Shown here: piece after piece, positions 9,243-17,873 of the stretch | How positions within the stretch are numbered: position 1 is the first letter of the stretch | How the letters are laid out: each line of letters opens with the position of its first letter | Assembly (NCBI GenBank): GCA_016285885.1 | Contig: JAEERP010000001.1 | Location: 620,001-684,000 of the forward strand | Source of the DNA: Paludibacteraceae bacterium | Lineage (GTDB): Bacteria; Bacteroidota; Bacteroidia; Bacteroidales; Paludibacteraceae | Reading direction: 5' to 3' | DNA: 64,000 bases | Notes under the pieces: generated by a model | What the model was told of the DNA's origin: nothing | The model's input: the letters and a program-made list of their open reading frames with translations, nothing else | The model's database searches: none | Position numbers and translations under genes: made by a program

Positions 9243-10134
9243 TCTTCTGATAAAAGTGAACACAAGAGGCTGCGTAGAAATACCCGACAGCCTCTTTTTC
9301 TTTGCCATGGATATTGGTCCTGACGTTGGTCGGGCTACCCATCAATGGATTGCTACCTATACTGCTGGTAATATCGTTTATATAGCCGTAAAAGCCCTTA
9401 GGGATTCCATACATGGTAATATGGAGCACATCTCCTATGTTCAAATGCTCCCTCGTCAAGGTCTGGTCCAAATAGTAGATCCCCTGCGGATAGGCATTGA
9501 TCTCTTCATAGACGATGGACATCTCCTCTCCGTTGAAATACAACCCGCTGAAATTACCCATGTGGGCAAGGGGCTTCCGTGTGAGCGTGTCAGTCAGGCA
9601 ATCTCGATTGATGCTCAGATCGAACATGTAATAGATATCCTTCTTGGTTGTTTGAAAGAACGGACAAATCTTATACAGATCTTCATACACCTCGTCAAAC
9701 ATCGATTCGAAATGCACTTGCACGGAGTCGATCTTCTCCGGACAGGTGTCGATGGTGCTCTCCGCATAGAAATGCAGCGTCTTGCCGTGGTCGGGAACAG
9801 TGACGTTCAGGCGATAGGTGTGGTGCATCACACCCGCCACAGAATCCGTCTCATATACGCCAGCTTTGACCTCATTCAAATAGAAGGTGTCTGGCCGCGT
9901 CTGGTCCTCGATAAAGACCTCAGCTCCTGAAATCATCTCTATGGGCTTGGTCGAGTAGAAATCAGCCGTACGACTGATTGTGATGCGATGGTGCTTCATA
10001 TCGGTCGTGATTCCACCAAAAACACCAATTCTCGGATCTCCAGATTCCGTGTCAATGATGATATCTTCCTCGCAGGATGTCAGTGCGCCCACGGAAGAGG
10101 CGAGGAAAAGCACTATTTTAAATATATTTTTCAT
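9190..10134 (-). CDS. DUF4249 surface/periplasmic lipoprotein
   Basis: A 314-aa lipoprotein (signal peptide with lipobox cysteine at residue 21, LTSCEED). The domain DUF4249 is found almost always just after a CarboxypepD-reg TonB-dependent receptor, as here, and is thought to act as the receptor's accessory lipoprotein, comparable in role to SusD. The ATG overlaps the receptor's stop by one base (TGATG), which points to translational coupling. The 3' end runs 53 bp into the converging DUF4301 gene, and the terminator of that gene lies inside this coding region. Confidence 0.85.
   Translation of the reverse strand: MKNIFKIVLFLASSVGALTSCEEDIIIDTESGDPRIGVFGGITTDMKHHRITISRTADFYSTKPIEMISGAEVFIEDQTRPDTFYLNEVKAGVYETDSVAGVMHHTYRLNVTVPDHGKTLHFYAESTIDTCPEKIDSVQVHFESMFDEVYEDLYKICPFFQTTKKDIYYMFDLSINRDCLTDTLTRKPLAHMGNFSGLYFNGEEMSIVYEEINAYPQGIYYLDQTLTREHLNIGDVLHITMYGIPKGFYGYINDITSSIGSNPLMGSPTNVRTNIHGKEKEAVGYFYAASCVHFYQKISKLPAEWTDVPDEEDR
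9264..9300 (+). terminator. Terminator of the DUF4301 gene inside the DUF4249 coding region
   Basis: AAGAGGCTG pairs with CAGCCTCTT, followed by TTTC on the plus strand only. It lies 22 bp after the DUF4301 stop but within the codons for the conserved C-terminus of the opposite-strand DUF4249 protein. Confidence 0.65.
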
Positions 10135-12464
10135 CAGAATTTAAAATTATATGAAATAGATGGTACAATGGAAAACAAATACAATTTAGTGGTTTCTATA
10201 GTATTATTCTCCCCAGGGGTGAACATAACCGCCCAAGTGTTATGCCTAGCGTAGGCGTTATAGAGGGAAAGGTTCCATTCGCTCTCCCATTTCTCCTTTT
10301 TCCTGGTCTTCCAGGTAAGAGAGAGGTCCAACCTATGGTAGTTCTGGTAACGGCTTTGGTTCCTATACCCCGTATAGATGGCGTAGGAGGTGCCATCGAC
10401 CGTATACTTGCCATATGGATTGGTGCATGGCTGCCCACTCAGGAAGACCCAATTGGCGGATGCGCTCAGACGAGGGTTGAAGTTATAGCTGAGGACAGCT
10501 GTCAGGTTGTGCGGACGATCGAACGGAGAGCGGTATCTCTCGCCGAAATTAACATCCTCAATGGTCTGGAATGTACGCGAATAGGTGTAGCTGAGCCATC
10601 CCGTAAGCTTTCCAGCGTTCTTTCGCAGCATCACCTCCAAGCCATAGGCGAAACCCGTTCCGGACCTGATCTCACCGTCAATCTTCGCATTGCCATAGAT
10701 ATTAGCATCGTCCTTGAAGTCAATCACATTCTTCATCCGCTTGTAGAAGACCTCCGCGGATGTCTCAAAATTATTGTCCGCAAAGTTCCGGAAATAGCCG
10801 GTGGACCACTGGTCGCAAACCTGCGGCTTCACATTCTTGCTCGTAGGAAACCAGATGTCGAACGGAAGTCCGCCTGTGGAGTTGCACGCCACCTGCGCAT
10901 ATTGCACCGTACGCGTGTAGGCCGCCTTGACGGAGGAGACAGGAGAGAGCTTATAGAGCAACCCCAGACGAGGCTCCGCATGAATCTCCGTGTTGAAGAT
11001 CTCACCATTGGCGTAATCCACCGTGTCGACACACTTATGTCTTTCGTCCATCATATAGAAACGTTCCTTTCCCACGTTTTGGAACATGGAGAAACGTAGA
11101 CCAAATTTGGCGAGGAACCTATCCGTGAAGTTCTTCTCGTAGGAAGCGTAGGCTCCATATTCCAAGGCTTTCCTCACCTCCAAGACCTCTTCGTCGAAAA
11201 GATTATACTTGCTGAATTCCGTCTCCGGTATGGTGAGCGATCCTTGGTTGAAGCGGTGGAGAGTGGCGGAAACACCAGCCGTCAGACGATCATTATTCTC
11301 CATTCTATGAGACCAATCATACAGAAGGGTCCAATCCTTCGTGCCCGCCTTAATGGCGCACTCATATGGAGGAATAGAAATATCTATGTCATAATTATAC
11401 TTCGTGCCGATAAGGGACAAATTAGAGGAGGACTTGCCATCAAATATATGGTTCCAACGCAACGTGGTGTTACGGTTTCCGAACTTCAGTTCAAGCCTCT
11501 CTTTGACACCCATTTTGTCGGTGCCCAGATAACCGCTCCAGAAAAGCTTATCCTTGCCACTGATCTTATGAGAGAGTTTAGCGTTCATGTCATAAAAGAA
11601 GAGGCGCGTATTCTTCAACGATTCCTTTCCCGAAAGAGGGAGGAAAAGGTCCGCATAAGTCCTTCGGGCGGCCAACAACAAAGAGGTCTTCTTCGGAATG
11701 ATTGGAATATCCAGCGCGACATGGCTGGATATGAGTCCCACGCCACCAGACCCATGGATCTTCGAAGGTAAACCTTCTTTCGTCTCCACCTTAAGCACGG
11801 AAGACAAACGACCTCCATACTGGGCAGGTATATCACCCTTGAGCAAGGTAGCTTCGCTCACCACATCATTGTTAAAGATGGAGAAGAAACCCATCATGTG
11901 CGAAGCGTTGTACAAGCAGGCATCGTCTAGCAGGATCAGGTTTTGGTCTGTCTTACCACCCCTGACGCTGAAGCCGGACGTACCCTCGGCGGCGCTCTGC
12001 ACACCAGGCAATAGTTGAATCACTTTGATGACGTCCACCTCACCCATCAGAGAAGGCATCCGTTTCATGGCAAGGCCATCCACACGTTGCACACCGATGG
12101 TTGGCATAGCCACGTTCTCGTCAGGCCGGTGCTTGGAAACCGTCACCTCCTCCAGCTCCTCGTAATCAAGGTCCATGGATATATTCAAGCGCTTGTCCTT
12201 ATCCTTGATGGAGATCTTCTTCGTGACCGTCTTATAACCGACAGATTCCACCACAAGGGTATAATTTCCATTCGGCAACATCACCTCGTAATACCCCTTA
12301 TCGTTGGAATAAGCGCCCTTGCTGTTCTCCTCGAAAGAGACGGAAGCATTCGGGAGCGAATCGCCTGTAACATGGTCGACGATAACACCATATATCTTAT
12401 AATCCTCCCCAAGCGCATTCACACTCAGGGCAGACAGCAGAATAGAAAAAAACAAATATCTCAT
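10134..12464 (-). CDS. TonB-dependent receptor with CarboxypepD-reg-like domain
   Basis: A 776-aa outer-membrane receptor. A signal peptide is followed by a carboxypeptidase-regulatory-like beta domain (about residues 22-110, YKIYGVIVDHVTGDSLPNA), a plug (about 120-240, with VIQLLPGVQ and FSVRGGKTDQNLILLDD), and a 22-strand barrel ending in the aromatic-type terminus SISYNFKF. It should import a substrate using TonB energy; the substrate is not readable. The DUF4249 gene is coupled downstream. Upstream, the HsdR-N-like gene ends only 11 bp before the ATG, so it may belong to the same transcript. Confidence 0.9.
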   Translation of the reverse strand: MRYLFFSILLSALSVNALGEDYKIYGVIVDHVTGDSLPNASVSFEENSKGAYSNDKGYYEVMLPNGNYTLVVESVGYKTVTKKISIKDKDKRLNISMDLDYEELEEVTVSKHRPDENVAMPTIGVQRVDGLAMKRMPSLMGEVDVIKVIQLLPGVQSAAEGTSGFSVRGGKTDQNLILLDDACLYNASHMMGFFSIFNNDVVSEATLLKGDIPAQYGGRLSSVLKVETKEGLPSKIHGSGGVGLISSHVALDIPIIPKKTSLLLAARRTYADLFLPLSGKESLKNTRLFFYDMNAKLSHKISGKDKLFWSGYLGTDKMGVKERLELKFGNRNTTLRWNHIFDGKSSSNLSLIGTKYNYDIDISIPPYECAIKAGTKDWTLLYDWSHRMENNDRLTAGVSATLHRFNQGSLTIPETEFSKYNLFDEEVLEVRKALEYGAYASYEKNFTDRFLAKFGLRFSMFQNVGKERFYMMDERHKCVDTVDYANGEIFNTEIHAEPRLGLLYKLSPVSSVKAAYTRTVQYAQVACNSTGGLPFDIWFPTSKNVKPQVCDQWSTGYFRNFADNNFETSAEVFYKRMKNVIDFKDDANIYGNAKIDGEIRSGTGFAYGLEVMLRKNAGKLTGWLSYTYSRTFQTIEDVNFGERYRSPFDRPHNLTAVLSYNFNPRLSASANWVFLSGQPCTNPYGKYTVDGTSYAIYTGYRNQSRYQNYHRLDLSLTWKTRKKEKWESEWNLSLYNAYARHNTWAVMFTPGENNTIETTKLYLFSIVPSISYNFKF

Positions 12465-12475
12465 TTAGAAAAAAT

Positions 12476-12928
12476 TTACCAATTTAACGATTGACGATCA
12501 GGTATTTCACGCAAAAACGTATAATGAGCGTCCCCATCCATCCGACAACAAAAATGTTCCATGCCATTGGAAACGATTAAAATATCCACATTCAAAACAA
12601 AATTATAATTGGCGATCTGGTCGAATACCTTGGGCGTGATCTTAACGTTAGGAGCTTTGTATTCAGCGATGATGCGAGGCTTCATCTGCTTGTCATAGAT
12701 CACCGTGTCACTCCTCTTCCGCATACCATTGACCACCACGGTCACCTCGTTGCCGATCCTGGCCGGAGGGTAGTTTTTGGAATGGATCAGGTATTCCACC
12801 ATGTTTTGTCTCACCCATTCCTCAGGAGTAAGCGCCACGAATTTGTTCCTGCATCTGTCAAAGATGCGAAGTCCTTCCTCCGTTTCTTTTATATTGAAGG
12901 AATACTTAGGCAAATTCAAATCCAACAT
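12476..12928 (-). CDS. HsdR N-terminal-like nuclease-fold protein
   Basis: A 150-aa protein resembling the N-terminal domain of type I restriction endonucleases (the HSDR_N_2 family). A PD-(D/E)xK-like core is visible: the aspartate in KRSDTVIYD and the ExK in IIAEYKAPN. Free-standing copies next to holA are frequent in Bacteroidales, so this is probably a conserved housekeeping protein of unknown role rather than part of a restriction system; no hsdM or hsdS is nearby. It diverges from holA over 37 bp and precedes the TonB receptor by 11 bp. Confidence 0.8.
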   Translation of the reverse strand: MLDLNLPKYSFNIKETEEGLRIFDRCRNKFVALTPEEWVRQNMVEYLIHSKNYPPARIGNEVTVVVNGMRKRSDTVIYDKQMKPRIIAEYKAPNVKITPKVFDQIANYNFVLNVDILIVSNGMEHFCCRMDGDAHYTFLREIPDRQSLNW

Positions 12929-12935
12929 TTTTACT

Positions 12936-12943
12936 TATATTTG
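12936..12943 (+). promoter_or_regulatory. Putative -7 box for holA
   Basis: TATATTTG matches TAnnTTTG and lies 22 bp before the chosen holA ATG, which supports that start rather than the upstream in-frame ATG at 12777. Confidence 0.5.
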
Positions 12944-12965
12944 CGATTACAAAATTAAACAAAAG

Positions 12966-13997
12966 ATGGCTAAAACAACAATCGATTACCGAACGATCAT
13001 CAACGATATTTCCAACAAGAAATACAAGCCTGTCTACTTTTTCCAAGGAGAAGAGCCGTACTATATCGATGTCATATCCAATTATATCGCTAACCATCTG
13101 CTTACGGAAGAAGAACGTGAATTCAACCAAGATATTATATACGGGCAAGACACCGATGTCAAAAAAATCATCAATTTGGCAAGATCTTTCCCCATCAACT
13201 CACCGTACCGCGTCGTCATCGTGAAGGAGGCACAGAAGGTATCCTCCCTGGACGATCTGAGCTTCTATCTGCAGAAACCAGCCAACAGCACCATCCTCGT
13301 CCTCTGCCATAAATACAAGAAACTGGACGCACGAAAGAAGGTCACGAAAGAGTTGGAATCGATGAAGGCACTCTACACGTTCGACAAGCTATACGACTAT
13401 CAGATACCCGATTTCATAGAGACCTACGTGCAGGAGCGGGGCGCCAAGATTGAATCCAAGGCCAAAACCATCATTGCGGAGTACCTTGGCAACGATCTGC
13501 AAAAGGTGGCGAACGAACTCGACAAACTGCTGACGGCCAAACCGGCAGACTCGCCGACCATCACCTGCGACCTCGTAGAGCGCAACGTGGGCATCAGCAA
13601 GGATTTCAACGCCTTCGAACTGGTGAACGCCCTCTTCGCAAGGAACGTCCCGAAAGCCAACCAAATCGCTTTCCAGATGGCGAAATCCAAGGGTTTCAGC
13701 ATCATTCCGACCATCACGGCGCTCTTCTCGTCATTTTCCAATCTGATGGTCTATTTTTACATACCCAACCTGCCCGGCACCAACTATAAAGACGACCAGG
13801 AGGTGGCGAACGAACTGAAGATCAAACCGTTCGCCGTCAAGCAATACAAGGCGGCGGCGCTCAATTTCAAGCCCAAAAAGACAATGGAAATCATCTCGCT
13901 GCTCCGCACCTACGACGCCATGGCGAAAGGTATAGGGAACTCCTCCGCCAACGATGGCGAACTACTGAAAGAGCTGGTTTACAAGATACTACACTAA
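12966..13997 (+). CDS. holA: DNA polymerase III subunit delta
   Basis: The product is 343 aa from the ATG of MAKTTIDYRT. It contains VYFFQGEEPYYID near the N-terminus, the AAA+-like lid and C-terminal collar helices typical of the delta subunit (NELDKLLTAK; FELVNALFARN; KPFAVKQYKAAALNF). Delta opens the beta sliding clamp within the clamp loader. The longer frame from 12777 reads through the promoter box and the start of the divergent gene, so it is not used. The location beside an HsdR-N-like gene is usual in this order. Confidence 0.92.
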   Translation: MAKTTIDYRTIINDISNKKYKPVYFFQGEEPYYIDVISNYIANHLLTEEEREFNQDIIYGQDTDVKKIINLARSFPINSPYRVVIVKEAQKVSSLDDLSFYLQKPANSTILVLCHKYKKLDARKKVTKELESMKALYTFDKLYDYQIPDFIETYVQERGAKIESKAKTIIAEYLGNDLQKVANELDKLLTAKPADSPTITCDLVERNVGISKDFNAFELVNALFARNVPKANQIAFQMAKSKGFSIIPTITALFSSFSNLMVYFYIPNLPGTNYKDDQEVANELKIKPFAVKQYKAAALNFKPKKTMEIISLLRTYDAMAKGIGNSSANDGELLKELVYKILH

Positions 13998-14111
13998 GGG
14001 AATCCATAACATAAATCACAAAACATTCAATCTCAATACATTAGACACGAAAAAGGGGAGAGCAGACAAATTTTATACACAAAAAATTTCCACTTTTAAC
14101 AAAAAAATGCT

Positions 14112-14119
14112 TATTTTTG
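14112..14119 (+). promoter_or_regulatory. Putative promoter of nfo
   Basis: TATTTTTG matches the -7 consensus 32 bp before the nfo ATG, with a TTTC 21 bp upstream as a weak -33 element. The 13998-14150 gap holds nothing else that I can see. Confidence 0.5.
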
Positions 14120-14150
14120 CGAAATAGAGAGAGAAAAGAGGGAACAAAGT

Positions 14151-14993
14151 ATGAAGTATGTTGGGGCACATGTCAGTTCATCTGGTGGTGTGGAGAATGC
14201 ACCTCTCAATGCGTCTGCAATCGGAGCGAAAGCATTTGCACTATTCACTAAAAACCAAAGGCAGTGGTTTTCGGCTCCACTAAGCGAATTGAGCATAGAA
14301 CGGTTCAAACAGAACTGTGCGGAGTTAGGCTATACCAGTGACCAGATACTTCCACACGATAGTTACCTCATAAATTTAGGACATCCGAAGGAAGAGGGAC
14401 TCGAGAAATCTCGGGAATCTTTTTTGGAGGAGATGCGTAGATGCGAGCAATTGGGACTTACCAAACTCAATTTCCACCCAGGGAGCACCCTGAAGGAGAT
14501 TTCCACGGAAGAGTGCCTCGTGCGCATTGCCGAATCGATCAACATCGCCCTAGACAAGACACATGGCGTTTGTGCTGTGATTGAGAACACAGCGGGTCAA
14601 GGCAGCAACGTGGGAAACAAATTCGAGGAGATCGCATTCATCATCAGCCACGTCGAAGACAAGAGTAGGGTAGGCGTCTGCATCGACACTTGTCACGCGA
14701 TAGCGGCGGGTTATGATCTGAGGGGTGAAGCGGGTGTCTCTACTATGCTCAGCCAGTTTGACGATGTCGTCGGGCTACAATATCTCAAAGGCATGCACCT
14801 CAACGATTCCAAGAAAGGAGTAGATTCTCATGTGGACAGACATGAAAGCATTGGACTCGGAGAAATCGGTTTGCCAGCCTTCAAGGCATTGATGCAAGAC
14901 AAAAGAGTGGACAACATACCTATGATATTGGAAACCCCAGACGAAAGCAAATGGGCTGAAGAAATTAACGTATTATATTCATTTTGTAACTAA
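14151..14993 (+). CDS. nfo: Deoxyribonuclease IV (AP endonuclease)
   Basis: A 280-aa TIM-barrel endonuclease IV, which cuts DNA 5' of abasic sites in base excision repair using three zinc ions. Signature stretches are [11 protein letters not shown] at the start (first zinc-ligand region), [61 protein letters not shown] and ILETPDES, containing the His, Glu and Asp ligands. Length is normal for the family. The SUMF1-domain gene follows 40 bp later. Confidence 0.95.
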   Translation: MKYVGAHVSSSGGVENAPLNASAIGAKAFALFTKNQRQWFSAPLSELSIERFKQNCAELGYTSDQILPHDSYLINLGHPKEEGLEKSRESFLEEMRRCEQLGLTKLNFHPGSTLKEISTEECLVRIAESINIALDKTHGVCAVIENTAGQGSNVGNKFEEIAFIISHVEDKSRVGVCIDTCHAIAAGYDLRGEAGVSTMLSQFDDVVGLQYLKGMHLNDSKKGVDSHVDRHESIGLGEIGLPAFKALMQDKRVDNIPMILETPDESKWAEEINVLYSFCN

Positions 14994-15033
14994 TTTGGGA
15001 TAAAACTTTAATTGTTAAAGGAGAAAATTGAAC

Positions 15034-15933
15034 ATGAAAATTAAATTAGCATCCATACTGACATTAATTTGCTGTACCTTTTTTTCTTGCCATGACGACC
15101 CAGAGCCTAACCAGGCTTCGAACGAGTTAACAATTACTGTATCTGACGTTAACTTCCAAATGGTTTTGGTAAAGGGCGACACGTTCCAGATGGGAGCGGA
15201 CACAGCCTATGACAAGGACTTTTGGGAGGATGAGATACCAACCCATAAAGTGATCCTGTCCGACTATTACATCGGCAAGACGGAGGTTACCCAGGCATTG
15301 TGGAAAGCGGTGATGGGCACAATCCCTTCCGACAACTTCAAAGGCGGTAACAAAAGCAACAATTACCCTGTGGAGAAGGTCTCTTGGGATGATTGCCAAA
15401 AATTCATCGCCAAACTGAACGCAATGACCAAAAGGAACTTCGAACTGCCAACAGAGGCGCAGTGGGAATTCGCCGCAAGAGGTGGTAGAAAATCCAAATT
15501 CTACAAGTTCTCCGGCGGTGATGGCATGAAAATGGTGGGATGGTGCGACGAAAACAGCGACGAGGAAACTCATCCGACGGGAACGAAGAAACCAAACGAA
15601 TTGAACATATACGACATGAGCGGTAACGTGCGCGAGTGGTGTGCGGATTGGTATGACGAGTACGACGACTCCACGCAGGTTGACCCGCAAGGTCCGGATT
15701 CCCCGATAGGTACTGACCGTTTCCGCGTGGCACGTGGCGGTAGCTTCAGCGACCGCGCTGAGTATTGTAGGAATGCCATGAGACAAAAGAGCGAACCAAC
15801 AACAAAGAAAAACTATATCGGCTTGCGTCTGGTCTTGAGCAAGGGAAACACTACCACTACCACTACAACAACCACCACGACGACAACTACTACGACCACC
15901 ACCACAACAACAACCACTACGACAATCAAATAA
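15034..15933 (+). CDS. SUMF1/FGE-domain lipoprotein with a 25-threonine C-terminal tail
   Basis: This 299-aa lipoprotein (lipobox FFSC, Cys19) has a formylglycine-generating-enzyme-like domain from about residue 45 to 270: QMVLVKGDTFQMGAD, KVSWDDCQKFIAKLN, LPTEAQWEFAARGG, MSGNVREWCADW and RVARGGSF...YCRNAMR. Only one of the two catalytic cysteines of true FGE is seen (the YC); the other position is Asp/Ser, so sulfatase activation is unlikely. GldJ and GldK of the T9SS/gliding machinery share this fold, but this protein is shorter. The last residues are 25 threonines then Ile-Lys. ATG at 15034 is chosen over a TTG 6 bp earlier. A PAP2 gene follows after 9 bp. Confidence 0.85.
   Translation: MKIKLASILTLICCTFFSCHDDPEPNQASNELTITVSDVNFQMVLVKGDTFQMGADTAYDKDFWEDEIPTHKVILSDYYIGKTEVTQALWKAVMGTIPSDNFKGGNKSNNYPVEKVSWDDCQKFIAKLNAMTKRNFELPTEAQWEFAARGGRKSKFYKFSGGDGMKMVGWCDENSDEETHPTGTKKPNELNIYDMSGNVREWCADWYDEYDDSTQVDPQGPDSPIGTDRFRVARGGSFSDRAEYCRNAMRQKSEPTTKKNYIGLRLVLSKGNTTTTTTTTTTTTTTTTTTTTTTTTTIK
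15850..15924 (+). repeat. Run of 25 threonine codons
   Basis: Twenty-five ACN codons in a row use all four forms (8 ACC, 7 ACA, 6 ACT, 4 ACG by my count) in irregular order. The mixture argues against a simple slippage-prone trinucleotide repeat and for a maintained protein feature. Confidence 0.95.
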
Positions 15934-15942
15934 AGGGCATAG

Positions 15943-16632
15943 ATGCTGGATCGTTTAATCCAATGGGATAGGGATGCGATGGTTCTCCTGAACATGGGGG
16001 AGTCGCATTCTCCTTTTTGGGATAATTTCTTTTGGATGATCTCCGATATCCTGGTCTGGCTACCAGTGATGCTGCTCTTTTTTTATGTGGTTGTCAAGAA
16101 CAAAAAAAAGGAAGCAATTTACATTCTGTTATCTGTCATTTTGGTCTTTTTGCTGAGTGACCAGATTTCCGCCTCCATCATGAAGCCTTCGATCGCGAGG
16201 TTACGTCCCAGCAAAGACCCTGCAGTGATGGATATGCTCTCCTATGTGCGCGAATACAGGGGTGGACAATTTGGATTCCCATCTTCGCACGCAGCTAACG
16301 CATTCGGTTTCACGTTGTTAAGTTCATTACTCCTTCGATACAGGCCATACACGATAGTTGCCTTCCTTTGGGCCATTTTATGCGCCTATTCGAGGATATA
16401 TTTGGGGGTTCATTTCCCGCTGGACATCCTCTGTGGCACGATTTTAGGCCTTCTCATGGGCTTTCTTTCTTATAGGGCATATCTATACATCCGGAAGAGA
16501 TTTCCGGTCAACCAGACTGCCCACACGCTTCAGGGAGCCACCACAAGCTCAGGCTACCTTCAGTCAGACATCAACCTGTTGATCATCGTCCTGCTGGTCA
16601 TCCTCTTCACGTTCGTCTGTTGCGCACGATAA
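15943..16632 (+). CDS. PAP2-family membrane phosphatase
   Basis: A 229-aa membrane protein of the type 2 phosphatidic acid phosphatase family. All three catalytic motifs are intact: K81-x6-RP (KPSIARLRP), PSSH at 113-116, and SRx5Hx3D with Ser150, His157 and Asp161. Five or six hydrophobic segments are visible, including a C-terminal one after a polar spacer. Relatives remove phosphate from undecaprenyl pyrophosphate or lipid A, or dephosphorylate phosphatidylglycerophosphate. Which one applies cannot be read. It lies 9 bp after the SUMF1-domain gene, so they share a transcript. Confidence 0.9.
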   Translation: MLDRLIQWDRDAMVLLNMGESHSPFWDNFFWMISDILVWLPVMLLFFYVVVKNKKKEAIYILLSVILVFLLSDQISASIMKPSIARLRPSKDPAVMDMLSYVREYRGGQFGFPSSHAANAFGFTLLSSLLLRYRPYTIVAFLWAILCAYSRIYLGVHFPLDILCGTILGLLMGFLSYRAYLYIRKRFPVNQTAHTLQGATTSSGYLQSDINLLIIVLLVILFTFVCCAR

Positions 16633-16664
16633 AAAATCTCACAAGAACAAATATCCTTATTTTT

Positions 16665-16692
16665 GTGGAGACGCACGGCCGAGCGTCTCTAC
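16665..16692. repeat. Palindromic GAGACGC repeat, copy A
   Basis: Arms GTGGAGACGC and GCGTCTCTAC frame an 8-base centre. The right arm carries the stop codon of the minus-strand hypothetical gene. It belongs to a family with further copies at 17541, 17595, 17874 and 44537, with consensus arm CACCGTAGAGACGCAATG and its complement. Confidence 0.8.
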
Positions 16693-17489
16693 GGTGATTC
16701 CTCGTCGTCTCTCCTGTTGTTCAATATTGTTTGGTATATCTCCTCGGCCTCATACGCCCGTTTCATCCGCCCTGCCTTCAATTGTTCCTTGCAAATACCC
16801 TTTATCCTTGCAATAAGTGAGACGTGCACATTACGAGCCTTGGGAAACTGAGGGCTTCCAGCCTGCGCCAAATCCATCAGCTCCTCGTAAGAGGCATCAA
16901 TCTCTTTCAATACCGACAAGTTGTTCGCACAGATTTTGTAAATAGGAGACTTCATCAGCTGTTCGTCGGGAAGAGCGTTCTCGTCCGCCAACAGAGACCG
17001 CAAACCATTCAGTATGACACACTGATGTTGGTAATGGGCGATCATGGAATCCTTTTTGTGCCACTCAAGTTCTTCTTCCTGAAGAATCCGTCGGCACTCC
17101 GACATACAGCATTCTGCCTTCTCGACATCAAACAAGGAGATATGCACATCAGCCAAACGCATTTGCTCGTAAAAAGCATATCGCATAAGTTTAGGCCGTG
17201 GGATAGGGGAGATTTTTTCCTTTCGTTTCAGGTATTTTTCGCGCAGATTCTTCGCCAAGGCCTCATCCCGCTGATCTAGAAGGATTCCTTCCTCCGGAGA
17301 CGGATTGCTCGTCACATGCCACCCCATGCAGAAAAAACAATAGTAACAGCGGCAGGGAGCCTTTCCGTGGCTTTGAAGTATCTCATCACGATTGAATCTG
17401 ATGAAATTTTCCGCCTTTTCCTGCGTCTCAAACAACATCTTGGTATGTTTGACTGCTCTGCAAAATATACGGTTCTTGACGGGCTTCAT
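16689..17489 (-). CDS. Hypothetical protein with CxCx2Cx2C motif
   Basis: The product is 266 aa from the ATG of MKPVKNRIFC; the frame continues upstream but only through repeat sequence. Cysteines 46, 48, 51 and 54 (CRCYYCFFC) followed by MGWHVTS look like a small metal or zinc-ribbon site; the rest is predicted helical and charged (KYLKRKEKI, ECRRILQEEELEWHKK). I do not recognise a named family. The gene is flanked on both sides by palindromic repeats and its stop lies within one. Possible roles such as nucleic-acid binding are only a guess from the cysteine motif. Confidence 0.6.
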   Translation of the reverse strand: MKPVKNRIFCRAVKHTKMLFETQEKAENFIRFNRDEILQSHGKAPCRCYYCFFCMGWHVTSNPSPEEGILLDQRDEALAKNLREKYLKRKEKISPIPRPKLMRYAFYEQMRLADVHISLFDVEKAECCMSECRRILQEEELEWHKKDSMIAHYQHQCVILNGLRSLLADENALPDEQLMKSPIYKICANNLSVLKEIDASYEELMDLAQAGSPQFPKARNVHVSLIARIKGICKEQLKAGRMKRAYEAEEIYQTILNNRRDDEESP

Positions 17490-17540
17490 ATCGAATCTCC
17501 TTAGGTTACGAATTTGCTGATTTAAATATAATTGTTTTTT

Positions 17541-17558
17541 TGTCTCTACGGTGCGACA
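17541..17558 (+). repeat. Palindromic GAGACGC repeat, half copy B
   Basis: TGTCTCTACGGTGCGACA is the right half only of the palindromic element; the left arm is missing. Confidence 0.55.
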
Positions 17559-17594
17559 ACCGACCAGCAAACAAAATATGTAACACGGTTCATT

Positions 17595-17622
17595 GTAGAG
17601 ACGCAAAATCTTGCGTCTCTAT
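17595..17622. repeat. Palindromic GAGACGC repeat, copy C
   Basis: Arms GTAGAGACGCAA and TTGCGTCTCTAT frame AATC. This is the most complete hairpin of the family near the hypothetical gene. The surrounding 17490-17911 intergenic stretch holds three copies or half copies, a 68-codon frame that ends in a repeat, and nothing else I can support. Confidence 0.8.
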
Positions 17623-17873
17623 GGTGTCGACCGTCCGACAACCTGTAAATAAACAAAAGAAAAATTGGCCTATATAATTGTTATATAATTTATATTATGT
17701 TAAATAGAATATCCGAAAAATTCCAGGAAGGATTTATCAGAGCCTCTTTCGAGAAGGTTGAGAACGTGGTGAAACCGCCACAGAGTCCAACGGTCAGGAA
17801 TAAGGCCCATTTGTCGCCCTCGCTGGCGCTTTGGCTGAAGATTCCCCATAAAAGACCTATCAGAAAGCATCAA

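Noticed and set aside
12476-12928. Type I restriction system
   Set aside because: Only an N-terminal-like nuclease domain is present; no hsdM, hsdS or helicase region nearby.
15034-15933. Sulfatase-maturing formylglycine-generating enzyme
   Set aside because: One of the two catalytic cysteines is replaced and no sulfatase gene is nearby.
15813-15995. Minus frame with a long valine run
   Set aside because: It is the complement of the threonine codons, not a separate gene.
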